From CAUZWH01 sp965247665 (lineage in GTDB: Bacteria; Pseudomonadota; Alphaproteobacteria; SHVV01), in assembly GCA_965247665.1 (NCBI GenBank), contig CBDFHH010000004.1, forward strand, positions 620,001-684,000: a DNA stretch of 64,000 nucleotides. Reading direction: 5' to 3'. The translations under genes and the position numbers were made by a program. The notes under the pieces were generated by a model. That model searched no databases. It had not been told where the DNA came from and worked only from the letters and a program-made list of their open reading frames with translations. The stretch's first letter is position 1; each line of letters starts with the position of its first letter. Positions 51,590 through 61,341 of the stretch are shown here, piece after piece.

Positions 51590-53074
51590 ATGGCTGAATT
51601 GACCGCGCTCTCTATTGCCGCCGCGCGAGACGGCCTTGCTGCCCGAACCTTTAGCGCGACGGAACTGGCGCAAACCCACATCGACGCTGTGGCTGCCGCG
51701 CGCGGACTCAACGCGGTCATATTGGAGACGCCGGAGCGCGCCCTTGCCGACGCCGAAGCTTCGGACGCCCGCCGCGCCAGGGGCGACCCGCTTGGCCCGC
51801 TCGACGGGATACCTCTCGCGATCAAGGACGTGTTCTGCACCAAAGGCGTGCCGTCACGTGCCTGCTCCCACATTCTCGACGGGTTTATCCCAACCTACGA
51901 ATCGACGGTGACCGCCAATTTGTGGAGCGCCGGAGCGGTCATGCTCGGCAAGACCAATATGGACGAATTCGCGATGGGTTCGTCCAACGAGACCAGCTTC
52001 TTGGGGCCGGTGACGAATCCCTGGCGCCGGCGGGGCGACAATCGACCGCTGGTTCCGGGTGGCTCGTCCGGCGGTTCGGCCGCGGCGGTCGCGGCCAAGA
52101 TAGCCCTTGGCGCGACCGGCACCGATACCGGCGGGTCGATTCGCCAGCCCGGTTCGTTCTGCGGCATCATCGGCCTCAAGCCGACCTACGGCCGCTGCTC
52201 GCGCTGGGGAATCATCGCTTTCGCTTCGAGCCTCGATCAGGCGGGCCCGATGACCCGAACCGTGCGCGATGCCGCGATCATGCTGGGGGCGATGGCGGGT
52301 CACGATCCCAAGGATTCGACCACCGTCGATCTTCCGGTTCCCGACTACGAAGCGGCGCTCACCGGCGACGTCAGGGGACTCCGGGTCGGCATACCGGCGG
52401 AGTACAGGCTCAACGACATGCCGCCGGAGATCGAGAAACTGTGGCAGCAAGGCGCCGATTGGTTGCGTGACGCCGGTGCCGAGGTGGTCGACATCAGCTT
52501 GCCGCATACCAAATACGCGCTCCCGGCGTATCACGTCATCGCGCCGGCGGAAGCTTCATCGAACCTCGCGCGCTACGACGGCGTGCGTTACGGCCTGCGG
52601 ATTCCGGGTGCGGATATCGTCGAGCAATACGCCAAGACCCGGGCCGCCGGGTTCGGCGCCGAAGTACGGCGGCGCGTGATGATCGGCACCTATGTGCTGT
52701 CCGCCGGCTATTACGATGCCTACTACCTGAAAGCGCAGAAGGTTCGCAGCGTCGTCTTCTCCGACTTTAGGGCCGCGTTCCAAGACGTTGACGTGGTGCT
52801 GACGCCCTCGGCGCCCTACCCCGCGTTTGCCCACGGCGAACTGGCCGGCGATCCCATCGCCATGTATCTCAACGACCTGTTTGCGGTTCCTGCCAGCCTC
52901 GCCGGCCTGCCTGCGATCAGCGTACCGGCCGGGCTGACCGCCGAGGGATTACCGCTCGGCCTGCAACTCGTCGGCCGTACCTTCGACGAAGAGACCGTGT
53001 TGCGGGTCGGCGACGTTCTCGAGAGCGCGGCCGCGGTGACCGTCGAGCCGGAACCGTGGTGGCAGGTCAACTGA
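51590..53074 (+). CDS. gatA: Asp-tRNA(Asn)/Glu-tRNA(Gln) amidotransferase subunit A
   Basis: A 494-residue amidase-signature enzyme that releases ammonia from glutamine for tRNA amidation. The lysine of the triad is in GIPLAIKDVFC, the bridging serine in PGGSSGGSAAAVAAK and the nucleophile in GTDTGGSIRQPGSFCG. The MDEFAMGSSNE block distinguishes GatA from catabolic amidases such as the one at 32 kb. The ATG at 51590 is used. The stop overlaps the gatB start (TGATG). Confidence 0.97.
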   Translation: MAELTALSIAAARDGLAARTFSATELAQTHIDAVAAARGLNAVILETPERALADAEASDARRARGDPLGPLDGIPLAIKDVFCTKGVPSRACSHILDGFIPTYESTVTANLWSAGAVMLGKTNMDEFAMGSSNETSFLGPVTNPWRRRGDNRPLVPGGSSGGSAAAVAAKIALGATGTDTGGSIRQPGSFCGIIGLKPTYGRCSRWGIIAFASSLDQAGPMTRTVRDAAIMLGAMAGHDPKDSTTVDLPVPDYEAALTGDVRGLRVGIPAEYRLNDMPPEIEKLWQQGADWLRDAGAEVVDISLPHTKYALPAYHVIAPAEASSNLARYDGVRYGLRIPGADIVEQYAKTRAAGFGAEVRRRVMIGTYVLSAGYYDAYYLKAQKVRSVVFSDFRAAFQDVDVVLTPSAPYPAFAHGELAGDPIAMYLNDLFAVPASLAGLPAISVPAGLTAEGLPLGLQLVGRTFDEETVLRVGDVLESAAAVTVEPEPWWQVN

Positions 53075-54534
53075 TGGCGACCGCGGCGACCATCGCCGGC
53101 GCGACCGGTAACTGGGAAATGGTCATCGGTCTCGAGGTCCACGCCCAGATCAGGTCGAAAGCCAAGCTGTTCTCGGCGGCGGCGACGGCGTTTGGGGCTG
53201 AGCCCAATACGCAGGTCAGTCTGGTCGATGCCGCAATGCCGGGGATGTTGCCGGTGATCAACGAGGCCTGCGTCACCGCAGCCGTCCGCACGGGCTTGGG
53301 GCTTGGCGCGGAGATCAATCGCTACTCGGTGTTCGACCGCAAGAACTATTTTTATCCCGATCTTCCGCCGGGCTATCAGATTTCGCAGTATTCCCAGCCG
53401 ATCGTCGGCAAGGGGACGGTAATCCTGGACCTTCCGGAGGGCTCGGTGCGCGAGGTCGGTATCACGCGGCTGCACCTCGAGCAGGATGCGGGAAAAAGCC
53501 TGCACGACCAGGACCCCAACAACACTTATGTCGACCTCAATCGCGCCGGGGTCGCGCTGATGGAAATCGTCTCGGAACCTGACTTGCGTTCGCCCGAAGA
53601 AGCCGGTCTCTACCTGCGCAAGCTGCGCGCGATCCTGCGCTATCTCGGCAGCTGCGACGGCAACATGGAGGAGGGCAGTATGCGAGCCGACGTCAATGTC
53701 TCCGTACGCCGGCCGGGCGAGGATTACGGCACGCGCTGCGAGATCAAGAATCTGAACTCGGTACGTTTCGTCGAGCAGGCGATTCGCTGCGAGGCGCAGC
53801 GCCAGATCGACGTCATCGAGGAAGGCGGGACGATAGACCAGGAGACCCGTCTATTCGATTCGGTGCGTGGAATGACGCGGTCGATGCGCTCGAAGGAAGA
53901 GGCGCACGATTACCGCTATTTCCCCGATCCGGATTTGCTGCCGCTGGAACTCGACGAAAAATACATCGAAGAGTTGCGGGCGACGCTGCCGGAGCTGCCG
54001 GATGCCAAGAAGCGGCGCTATATCGACCAACTGGGCCTTTCGGCCTACGACGCTTCGGTCCTGGTTGCGGAGAAGGAGACCGCCGACTATTTCGAAACGG
54101 TGGCCGCCCGTCACGAACCCAAACTCGCAGCCAATTGGGTGATGGTGGAGCTCTACGGAGCGCTCAACAAGGCGGGGCTATCGGTGGCCGATTCACCGGT
54201 ATCGGCTCAGGCTCTGTCCGAACTGCTCGACCTGCTCGCCGACGACACCCTGTCCGGCCGCATCGCCAAGAGCGTATTCGAGGAGATGTTTGCCACCGGC
54301 AAGGAAGCGGCCGCCATCGTCGAAGAAAAGGGCCTCGCACAGGTGACCGATCGCGACGAGATCGCGATGCTGGTCGATTCCGTACTCGCCGAAAACGACG
54401 ACAAGGTCGCGGAGTTCAAAGGCGGCAAAAAGAAGCTGGTCGGGTATTTTGTCGGCCAGGTCATGAAGAAGAGCCAGGGGAAGGCCAACCCGCAATTGGT
54501 CAACGAGCTCTTGAGATCGAAGCTCGCGGGCTAG
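53074..54534 (+). CDS. gatB: Asp-tRNA(Asn)/Glu-tRNA(Gln) amidotransferase subunit B
   Basis: A 486-residue subunit that binds and phosphorylates mischarged tRNA. Family blocks are MVIGLEVHAQIRSKAKLFS, the PGMLPVIN segment, FDRKNYFYPDLPPGYQISQY and the DVNVSVRRPGEDYGTRCEIK region. A tRNA-binding YqeY-like tail from about residue 340 ends in KANPQLVNELLRSKL. The ATG at 53074 overlaps the gatA stop. The YqeY-like tail is complete, so the operon is functional as read. Confidence 0.97.
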   Translation: MATAATIAGATGNWEMVIGLEVHAQIRSKAKLFSAAATAFGAEPNTQVSLVDAAMPGMLPVINEACVTAAVRTGLGLGAEINRYSVFDRKNYFYPDLPPGYQISQYSQPIVGKGTVILDLPEGSVREVGITRLHLEQDAGKSLHDQDPNNTYVDLNRAGVALMEIVSEPDLRSPEEAGLYLRKLRAILRYLGSCDGNMEEGSMRADVNVSVRRPGEDYGTRCEIKNLNSVRFVEQAIRCEAQRQIDVIEEGGTIDQETRLFDSVRGMTRSMRSKEEAHDYRYFPDPDLLPLELDEKYIEELRATLPELPDAKKRRYIDQLGLSAYDASVLVAEKETADYFETVAARHEPKLAANWVMVELYGALNKAGLSVADSPVSAQALSELLDLLADDTLSGRIAKSVFEEMFATGKEAAAIVEEKGLAQVTDRDEIAMLVDSVLAENDDKVAEFKGGKKKLVGYFVGQVMKKSQGKANPQLVNELLRSKLAG

Positions 54535-54552
54535 CGGGATTGGCGACCAGAC

Positions 54553-55368
54553 GTGGCGGCTGATCTGATCGATGCCGTGGGCGCCGCACATCGCCCGGTC
54601 GACGGCACCGCGCGGATCGTGTCGCTGGTGCCGAGCCTGACCGAGTTGCTGTTCGATCTCGGTCTCGGTGATTGCGTGGTGGGCCGCACGCATTTCTGCA
54701 TCCATCCGGCAGAGCGCCTCGCCGAAATCGCCAGCGTGGGCGGCACCAAGAAGGTCAGCACCCGCAAGCTGGCGGCGCTCGAGCCGACCCATGTCGTTCT
54801 CAATATCGACGAAAACACCGAATCCATGGCCGAGGAGATGGCCGCTATTGTGCCGAACGTCATCGTGACGCACCCGATCGAGCCCGAGGACAATCTCGCT
54901 CTCTATCGGCTGTTTGGCGGGATCTTCGGCCGTGCCGAGCTGGCCGACGCACTGTGCAATCGTTTTTCCGCGGCCCTGGCGGAGCTTCAACGCGCGGCGG
55001 CGATGTGGCCGAAGCGGCGGGCGCTCTATCTCATCTGGAAAGACCCGTGGATGACCGTATCGCGCGATACCTATGTGTCGCGCATGCTGGCCCTGGTCGG
55101 GTGGGAGACGATCGGTCACGACGATACCGTGCGCTACCCCGAGATCGACATCGATGCCGCACTTCTTGCGGAAACCGACCTCGTTCTCTTCAGCAGCGAG
55201 CCCTACGCGTTCAAACAGGCGGATATCGACGCGTTTGGGTCCGACTACCCGACCGGTCGCGCACGGCTCCTGCCGATCGATGGAGAAATGACGTCTTGGT
55301 ATGGCGGCCGCGCGATCGAGGGGCTGGGCTACTTGAAACGCACCGCTTTGAGCCTTGTCGATACCTGA
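54553..55368 (+). CDS. helical backbone metal receptor (BtuF-like) protein
   Basis: A 271-residue protein of the periplasmic-binding-protein-2-like superfamily used for cobalamin or iron-siderophore binding (BtuF/FhuD type). Blocks include RIVSLVPSLTELLFDLGLGD, VVGRTHFCIHP, the GGTKKVSTRKLAALEPTHV segment and DTYVSRMLALVGWETIG. It has no signal peptide, so it probably acts in the cytoplasm rather than as a transport receptor. The start is a GTG at 54553, 18 bp after gatB, so it may be co-transcribed. The ligand is unknown. Confidence 0.85.
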   Translation: MAADLIDAVGAAHRPVDGTARIVSLVPSLTELLFDLGLGDCVVGRTHFCIHPAERLAEIASVGGTKKVSTRKLAALEPTHVVLNIDENTESMAEEMAAIVPNVIVTHPIEPEDNLALYRLFGGIFGRAELADALCNRFSAALAELQRAAAMWPKRRALYLIWKDPWMTVSRDTYVSRMLALVGWETIGHDDTVRYPEIDIDAALLAETDLVLFSSEPYAFKQADIDAFGSDYPTGRARLLPIDGEMTSWYGGRAIEGLGYLKRTALSLVDT

Positions 55369-55874
55369 CGGAGCTACGACGCGTATCAAGAATACGGCGG
55401 CAACGCGGGAGATACCGGCTCACCTTGCAGCCGATCTCCGTGAGCGCGCGCGGCGACGGGGCAGGTATCACCGAGACAAGCGGCGAGGGCTCAGGCTGGT
55501 TGCCGCGCGCTCGATGGGATTCCCGCAGACGACCGTGTCATGATTGCGCCGCTCGTCGCTTCGCAGGTTCTCGCGTCATCTCGGGCGGTCGAATCGAGAG
55601 CTGGATTGGCAGCCTGCCCATACCGCCGATCGGCAAGGATTTCGGAGTGCGCTTGCCGACGCCTTGATCGCGCAGTCACGTATCGTTCACGACGTCGCGA
55701 TGACCACACGATCGGCACGTTCGTCGCGCTGCCCGGATATGTCGGCTGCCGCTTTCATGAACCCGCGATGCGCGCCGGGCCGTGACGTTGGCGACAGACT
55801 CCCGCAGTTGCGGTGGTGTGGTATCGTGACGCATCTGCGCCGCGCGTCCGTGAGAATTCAGTCGGGAAGATCCG
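55369..55874. other. non-coding interval of about 500 bp
   Basis: No gene or RNA is supported here. Short open frames on both strands show arginine/serine-rich, shadow-like composition and no family blocks. The stretch may be an eroded gene or may hold the promoter of the glutathione transferase genes. Confidence 0.5.
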
Positions 55875-56570
55875 ATGATCGACGTTTACACATGGCCAAC
55901 GCCCAACGGCCACAAGGTTCACATCATGCTCGAGGAAGTGGGCCTTGAGTACAACGTGATCCCGGTCGATATCGGTCAGGGCGACCAGTTCGATCCCGAC
56001 TTCCTGAAAATCAGCCCCAATAACAAAATGCCGGCGATCGTGGACCAGGACGGACCGGACGGTAAGCCCCACCCGATGTTCGAATCGGGAGCGATCCTGA
56101 TGTATCTGGGCGACAAGACCGGCCGGTTCTTTCCCACGGAAACCGCGGCGCGCTACCTGGTCGTGCAATGGCTGATGTTCCAGATGGGCCATATCGGACC
56201 GATGTTGGGGCAGGCTCACCATTTCAAGAACTACGCGCCGGAACCGCTGCCCTACGCGATCGAGCGCTACTCGGGCGAGGCCAATCGCCTCTACCGCGTG
56301 CTCGACAGACGCCTGGCCGACAACGAATACGTCGCCGGCGATTACTCGATTGCGGATATGGCGATCATGCCCTGGCTGCGCTACCCCGATCGCCAGGGCG
56401 TCGCCATGGCCGACTACGCCAATGTCAAGCGCTGGTTCGACGCGATCAACGAACGACCGGCGGTGCAGCGGGGCCTCGAGGTGTTGGCCGGCGAAACCCG
56501 CCGCGACACCAAATTCTCCGACGACGAGCGTTCGATCCTGTTCGGCGCGCGCCAAGTCGCCCAACGGTGA
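55875..56570 (+). CDS. glutathione S-transferase family protein (YghU/YfcG-like), copy 1
   Basis: A 231-residue GST. The thioredoxin-like N-terminal domain starts MIDVYTWPTPNGHKVHIMLE, with the TPN segment of the Nu-class active site. FLKISPNNKMPAIVDQDG carries the cis-proline and the FESGAILMYLGDKTG block the glutathione site. The C-terminal helical domain has WLMFQMGHIGPMLGQAHHF. Nu-class enzymes reduce disulfide bonds and organic peroxides. A second copy follows 111 bp downstream in the same direction. Confidence 0.92.
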   Translation: MIDVYTWPTPNGHKVHIMLEEVGLEYNVIPVDIGQGDQFDPDFLKISPNNKMPAIVDQDGPDGKPHPMFESGAILMYLGDKTGRFFPTETAARYLVVQWLMFQMGHIGPMLGQAHHFKNYAPEPLPYAIERYSGEANRLYRVLDRRLADNEYVAGDYSIADMAIMPWLRYPDRQGVAMADYANVKRWFDAINERPAVQRGLEVLAGETRRDTKFSDDERSILFGARQVAQR

Positions 56571-56681
56571 CCGGAGAACGGGCAGCCGGGATCGGGTTCA
56601 CAACGTGGCCGCTCCGTTGCCGGTGACGAGGTTTCCAATGCCTGACGACGCTCTACCGATTCCCGATATCCGATAGCTGAA

Positions 56682-57302
56682 ATGATAGATCTCTATACCT
56701 GGATCACGCCCAACGGCCGCAAGGCCTCGATCATGCTCGAGGAAGTGGGCCTCGAGTACCGCGTCCACCCGATCGACATCGGCAAAGACGAGCAATTTGC
56801 GCCCGATTTTCTGAAGATCAGCCCCAACAATAAGATCCCGGCAATGGTCGATCACGACGGCCCCGGCGGCGAACCGCTGGCGATGTTCGAGTCCGGCGCC
56901 ATGCTGCTCTATCTCGCGCGCAAATCGGGCAAGCTCCTGCCCGACGACGAGGTCGCCTATTTCGAGGTCATGCAGTGGCTGATGTTCCAGATGGGCGGCG
57001 TCGGACCCATGTTCGGCCAGGCCCATCATTTTCGCCGCTTCGCCAAGGAGGACGTTCCCTACGCGCGCGACCGCTATACCGGAGAAACCAAGCGCTTATA
57101 CGGGGTTATGGACAAACGGCTGGCCGAAAGCGCCTACCTCGCGAACGACGAATACAGCGTCGCCGATATCGCGACGTTTCCCTGGGTTGCCCGCTACGAA
57201 TGGCACGGTATCGATTTCGAAAACGACTATCCCAACGTCTGGCGTTGGTACCAGACGATCTGGGAGCGGCCCGCGGTCAAGCGCGGCTTTGAGGTGCCTT
57301 AG
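56682..57302 (+). CDS. glutathione S-transferase family protein (YghU/YfcG-like), copy 2
   Basis: A 206-residue paralogue of copy 1, with the same TPNG active-site segment (MIDLYTWITPNGRKASIMLE), the NNKIPAMVD cis-proline loop, FESGAMLLYLARKSGK and WLMFQMGGVGPMFGQAHHF. It lacks the C-terminal extension of about 25 residues seen in copy 1, ending at ERPAVKRGFEVP. The divergence between the two copies is moderate, suggesting an old duplication with separate roles rather than dosage. Confidence 0.92.
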   Translation: MIDLYTWITPNGRKASIMLEEVGLEYRVHPIDIGKDEQFAPDFLKISPNNKIPAMVDHDGPGGEPLAMFESGAMLLYLARKSGKLLPDDEVAYFEVMQWLMFQMGGVGPMFGQAHHFRRFAKEDVPYARDRYTGETKRLYGVMDKRLAESAYLANDEYSVADIATFPWVARYEWHGIDFENDYPNVWRWYQTIWERPAVKRGFEVP

Positions 57303-57309
57303 AGCTGGA

Positions 57310-57522
57310 CTAGGGCGGCGACGGGCTCGACGCGACCCTGGCGACGTTCTGCCAAGCCCCGCCGTGCGCGACCATGCAGGTCGGGCCGCCGGGCTGGGTG
57401 ATGATGATGGTCCAGCTGCCGTCCTCGGCGGCCAGCACCTCGAGCATGCTGCCGGTGGCGGTCAGCCCCATGGCAACCGGCCTCTCCTGATAGTTGTTGC
57501 CGAGTTTATCGAGGAAGACCGG
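57310..57522 (-). pseudogene. fragment of a conserved secreted-type hypothetical protein
   Basis: The minus strand encodes FLDKLGNNYQERPVAMGLTA, then GSMLEVLAAEDGSWTIIITQ and PGGPTCMVAHGGAWQ before a stop at 57310. I recall this pattern (a YQERPVA-LG block followed by a WTI..T.PxG.xCxVAxGxxW block) from small alphaproteobacterial proteins with an N-terminal signal peptide. Here the 5' part, including the signal, is missing upstream of about 57522, where IS21 debris begins. The ATG at about 57471 gives only a 53-residue piece. Confidence 0.6.
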
Positions 57523-57689
57523 GTGTCAACGGCGGCAGGATTATGTGCCGGTGCGGCGGTGCAAAAATGTACCAGGAGCTCGGCGGTAGTTTGCCCACGT
57601 AGTCCACGGAAGGACCCTGGGGCCCAAATGGGCAAACGGAGGACCGCGCTCACGTGTGAGATCGCCGGCGTCGCGAGCGGCTGTGCTTG

Positions 57690-57780
57690 AGCTCTCTCGG
57701 TGTTCAGCTCCAGGATATGGACGTGGTGGGTTATGCGGTTGATGAGCGCGCCGGTGAGGCGCTCGCTGGCGAAGAGCTTG
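57690..57780 (-). pseudogene. IS21-type IstB ATPase, C-terminal fragment
   Basis: About 28 codons read LFASERLTGALINRITHHVH and continue ILELNTE, which matches the conserved end of IstB helper proteins (xxSERLTGALLDRLTHHVHILEMNGxSYR). The upstream AAA+ part and the istA gene are absent. It is a short relic within an otherwise unannotated stretch from 57523 to 58120. Confidence 0.65.
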
Positions 57781-58120
57781 AGTGCTTGCGAGGACATAGG
57801 CTGCCGTTTGTCCGAGGACGGACATCCTCTTAAGCTGGATCGCGGCAGGCAACGCGCGCCGGGCTCTCGCCCTGGCGCCGCGCTTGAGGTCGTGGAGCGC
57901 TGCGATTGCATGTGACAGTACCAAGTACAACCCGAACGACGGTAACATCGTCTACGACGACGATGCGATCACCTGCTACGGAACCGTCACGATCACCGGT
58001 ATTGAGGTCGAGGCCGCAGGCCGCAGGCGGACGGCGTCCCTAAGGACCACGTGCGCGCCCATCGCGGCGTTCCCTCTTGCGATGTCGGTAATTCTGGACT
58101 GGCTCGATCGAGCCTCGACC

Positions 58121-59309
58121 CTAAAAGTACCATGTCAAAGACAGAAACGCCGTGAGCCCCGGCGCCTGGGAGCGGGAGGGGAGGTGTTCCGCGGGAATAC
58201 GCTCGCCCAGTTCAAAATATACGACACCCGCGAAAGTCGCTTCGTCATTGAGAGAATAGGAGAAACGCGGCGCCAGGACCGCACCGCCGGTATTCAGATT
58301 CCAAAGCGCGAGACCGGAGACGTTCCAGAGCGGATGAACCTGGTACGACGCTTGCAGGGCAAGTTCATCCCGGCCCAACACCTGCAATTCTCCTCGGCGA
58401 AACTCGCGAGACATCAGCAATCTCTCAAAACCACTCCGCTTGGCGGTGCCGAGGCCGTCGCGTTGGTATTCCAAGACCAGGCTCAGGTCACGTTGGTTAA
58501 GTTCCAGCGTGCGGTCGACACCGATCGTTCCGCGCCAAACGGCGTCATCCTCTACCTCCCGGATGACGGCTTCGAAACGGACGGCCCATGCCCCGACACC
58601 GCCGGCGGCACCGGCGGCAACAGAGGCATCGCCGTTAAAGGGTGCCTGCCCAGGCGGACACTTCCCAGTCATTCCAGGTGGTCAGGGCGCGGCCAAGCGC
58701 CGTGAGCTCCTTGTCTTGGCGGAGGCGACTGGGCCGGATCACGAGGTCGAGCTCACTCAGAGGGTCGGGGTAAAACCGAAAACGTGCTGCGTCGATGCCG
58801 CTTCGAAACTCGCGCAACGCGTCCGTGGGACGGTAGGGGAGGAAGGGATCTGCGGGGGTAAGAAGCAAAGTCGTTCCCCAGGAGACGGCCTGACGGCCGA
58901 CGCTGACTTCTACGTCGTCGATTGGGCGCCAGCTGATGCGAAGCCGGTCAAACCGATGTTGCGTGTGAACCCGTCCGCCGTCGGAGACGGTCCATTGCAG
59001 TTCCAACCAATCGCTGTTCTCCGTGCCGCCCCCGAATCCTTCGAAATCCGCGAAAGGAGAGCCTTCAGACCGCGATACAACCGCGGCAAGCTCGTAGGCG
59101 ACATCGAAGGAAAACGGTCCCAACCCCGGCTTCGTGGTCACGCGCAGGTGGTTGAAGAATGCGACATTGTCCTTGGGTAAGGTATCGGCGGACGACAGAA
59201 CGGGGACCACCTGAACGTATCCGGAAAGCCCGTTCGATTGCCCGGACGCCGGTGGGGCCACGAAAACCAGGATCGCGGCGGCGAGCGTCGCGCCGCAACG
59301 CCCGATCAC
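58121..59309 (-). pseudogene. outer-membrane beta-barrel (porin-like) protein, frameshifted
   Basis: A protein of about 395 residues in two frames. The first part (59309-58635) has a signal peptide (MIGRCGATLAAAILVFVAPP) and many alternating strands, including VSVGRQAVSWGTTLLLTPAD, a hallmark of alginate-export or capsule-type barrels. It stops after SAWAGTL. The remainder (to 58121) resumes as FNGDASVAAGAAGG and ends in a typical outer-membrane terminus, FLSLTWYF (terminal phenylalanine). One base near 58640 separates them, so this is either a young pseudogene or a sequencing error. It is the last gene of the export cluster and overlaps the ATPase stop by 4 bp. Confidence 0.75.
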
Positions 59310-60010
59310 GAGCGGATCTCTTCCGAGTCGATGCCACCGTCCAGCATGCGCACCAAGCGCCTCGACCTTTCCATCACGCGCGTATCATGGGTCGCGAATA
59401 CGAATGTCAACCCCAGCTCGTGATTCAGCTCGTGCATGACCTCAAGCAGTGCCTCGCTTGCCGCCGAATCGAGATTTGCCGTGGGTTCGTCGGCGAGTAC
59501 GAGCGTGGGCTTGCTTGCCACCGCGCGTATCACGGCCACACGTTGTTGCTGGCCTCCCGACAACTTTCCCGGCCGACGGTTTTCAAGCCCTTGCACGCCG
59601 GTTCGCTCAAACAGTTCGCGAACCCTGGCCCGCCTCTCACCGGCATCGACACCCTGGAGCAACAGCGGGAATTCCGCGTTCTCCATAGCGGTGAGGACCG
59701 GTAAAAGGTTGTACGCCTGAAACACAAACCCGACCTCAAAAAGCCGATGGCGCGCAAGCTGCTGGTTGGACATCTCGTCGACTTGCTTGCCGGCCACCCA
59801 GATCCGACCCCGCGTGGGGCGCGTCAAACCACCGATCAGGTTGAGCAGAGTGGTCTTACCCGAGCCCGACGGTCCGGCGAGTGCGGTAAATTCGCCGCGT
59901 TCCACGACCCAGCTGACGTCGCGGACCGCCTGCACCTCCTCAGCCTCCTGTCTGAAGGTCTTCCAGACATGTTCCGTGCGAACGGCCTGAGCAATGGATT
60001 CCGTCATCAA
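59306..60010 (-). CDS. ABC transporter ATP-binding protein, LolD/MacB type
   Basis: A 234-residue ATPase. Walker A is GPSGSGKTT, the Q-loop FVFQAYNLLPVLTAMEN is the LolD/MacB form, the signature is LSGGQQQRVAVIRA, Walker B is LVLADEPTANLDS and the switch histidine is in FATHDTRV. Such ATPases drive FtsX-like permeases that extract or signal from the periplasm rather than import. It sits between the permease genes and the barrel gene in one leftward operon. Confidence 0.93.
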   Translation of the reverse strand: MMTESIAQAVRTEHVWKTFRQEAEEVQAVRDVSWVVERGEFTALAGPSGSGKTTLLNLIGGLTRPTRGRIWVAGKQVDEMSNQQLARHRLFEVGFVFQAYNLLPVLTAMENAEFPLLLQGVDAGERRARVRELFERTGVQGLENRRPGKLSGGQQQRVAVIRAVASKPTLVLADEPTANLDSAASEALLEVMHELNHELGLTFVFATHDTRVMERSRRLVRMLDGGIDSEEIRS

Positions 60011-60034
60011 TGTTCCTGAGGTATGCCGACCAAA

Positions 60035-61339
60035 CTACCGGTCGAACTTCATGACCTCTGCGACATCGAGCCTGGCCGCACGGACCGCAGGGTAGATCGA
60101 TGCCAGGGCACCAACAAACGAGATGAAGGCCAGCGCTTGAAAAATCCGCGATAGTCGAAATTCCGGCCGGATGATCGGATCGATGACGACACCGGAAAAC
60201 GTCATGTCACCCATCATTGCCGAGACGTCCAGCCCTGCGCCGAAGAAATACCATGTTCCCAGCAGGCCGAGACACACGCCGATACACCCGCTGATCGCCG
60301 TCAGGGTGAGCCCTTCGATGAGCACGATCACGCTTGTCTGGCTCGGGGTCAATCCCAACGCCTGCAACACGCCGAATTCGCGGTGACGGTGCAGCACCGA
60401 CATCAGCACGGTGTTCATGATGCCGAACGCAATGACGGTAAAAAGCAGCAGCTGGGTGACGTAATTTCCGAAGTCGTCGATGGCGACCGCTGACGACAGC
60501 GCCGGATCGGATTCGCTCCACGCCATTACGCGGGCCTGGCCGCGGCCAACAGGTTCCCGGAGCGCTCGTTCCAACTTGGTTGCGAAGCTGGCCACCAAGG
60601 TCGAATCGACCAGCACGACGCCGACATTGGTTACATCCCGTTGAGTGCCGAGCCATTCGTCGGCGATCGCCAGCGGGATGTGAATTGTCGACTCGTCGAT
60701 CTCGGGAACGCCGCTTCTGAACGTACCGACCACGCGCAGCAATTGCGCCGCAATTTCTCGGTCGGCGTCTTGCGCCTGAACGACAAAACGCGACCCGAGC
60801 CGGAGCTCGAGACTGCCGGCGAGGCCTGCACCGATAAACGCCAGCAGTCGATCGCCCGGCGCCAGGTATCTTCCCTCGACCACGCGGTCGTCGAGCATAC
60901 TGAAGTCCGCCTCTGCCAGCGGATCCACCGCAGCAATCTGCACCGGACGTGCGCCTGCCGCGGAACTGGCAAGTCCGGTGATGCTGAGCTTGGCCGACAT
61001 CGCGACGACATGGCGTGTCATATCCGGGGCCTCGATGGCTCGAACGACTGCGCGCCGGACCTCGGTCGTCAGGCGATCCTCGATTCTCCGGCTTACCCGG
61101 AATTCGGGTCGCTCGACCGTGACGTGACCGGTGCCCATACGCACGCCGGAACGAATCCATTGTTCCTGACTGCCGTCGCTCAAGCTGAACGAGAGAATCA
61201 AGAGCCCACCTCCGAGAATCATGGCTGAGGCAGTCAGCGCGGTGCGCCGCAGGTGGCGCCGGAGGTTGCGTAGAGCCAGTCCGACAAGGACGCGAAGACG
61301 AATCAGACGTCGTGGCGTCGTCGGGATCGAAATCGTCAT
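60035..61339 (-). CDS. FtsX/MacB-like ABC permease, second
   Basis: A 434-residue membrane protein with the MacB/LolCE layout: one N-terminal helix (ALTASAMILGGGLLILSFSL), a large periplasmic domain of about 220 residues (MacB_PCD), then three C-terminal helices (YVTQLLLFTVIAFGIMNTV and two more). The FGVLQALGLTPSQ coupling loop between helices is typical. The ATG at 61339 lies 3 bp after the first permease stop. The two permeases differ in sequence and probably form a heterodimer, as LolC and LolE do. Confidence 0.92.
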   Translation of the reverse strand: MTISIPTTPRRLIRLRVLVGLALRNLRRHLRRTALTASAMILGGGLLILSFSLSDGSQEQWIRSGVRMGTGHVTVERPEFRVSRRIEDRLTTEVRRAVVRAIEAPDMTRHVVAMSAKLSITGLASSAAGARPVQIAAVDPLAEADFSMLDDRVVEGRYLAPGDRLLAFIGAGLAGSLELRLGSRFVVQAQDADREIAAQLLRVVGTFRSGVPEIDESTIHIPLAIADEWLGTQRDVTNVGVVLVDSTLVASFATKLERALREPVGRGQARVMAWSESDPALSSAVAIDDFGNYVTQLLLFTVIAFGIMNTVLMSVLHRHREFGVLQALGLTPSQTSVIVLIEGLTLTAISGCIGVCLGLLGTWYFFGAGLDVSAMMGDMTFSGVVIDPIIRPEFRLSRIFQALAFISFVGALASIYPAVRAARLDVAEVMKFDR

Positions 61340-61341
61340 GT

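Noticed and set aside
57884..58705. A 273-codon plus-strand frame containing CDSTKYNPNDGNIVYDDD-like sequence
   Set aside because: Most of it is antisense to the barrel gene. The first 50 codons look somewhat protein-like, but no family or start signal supports them.
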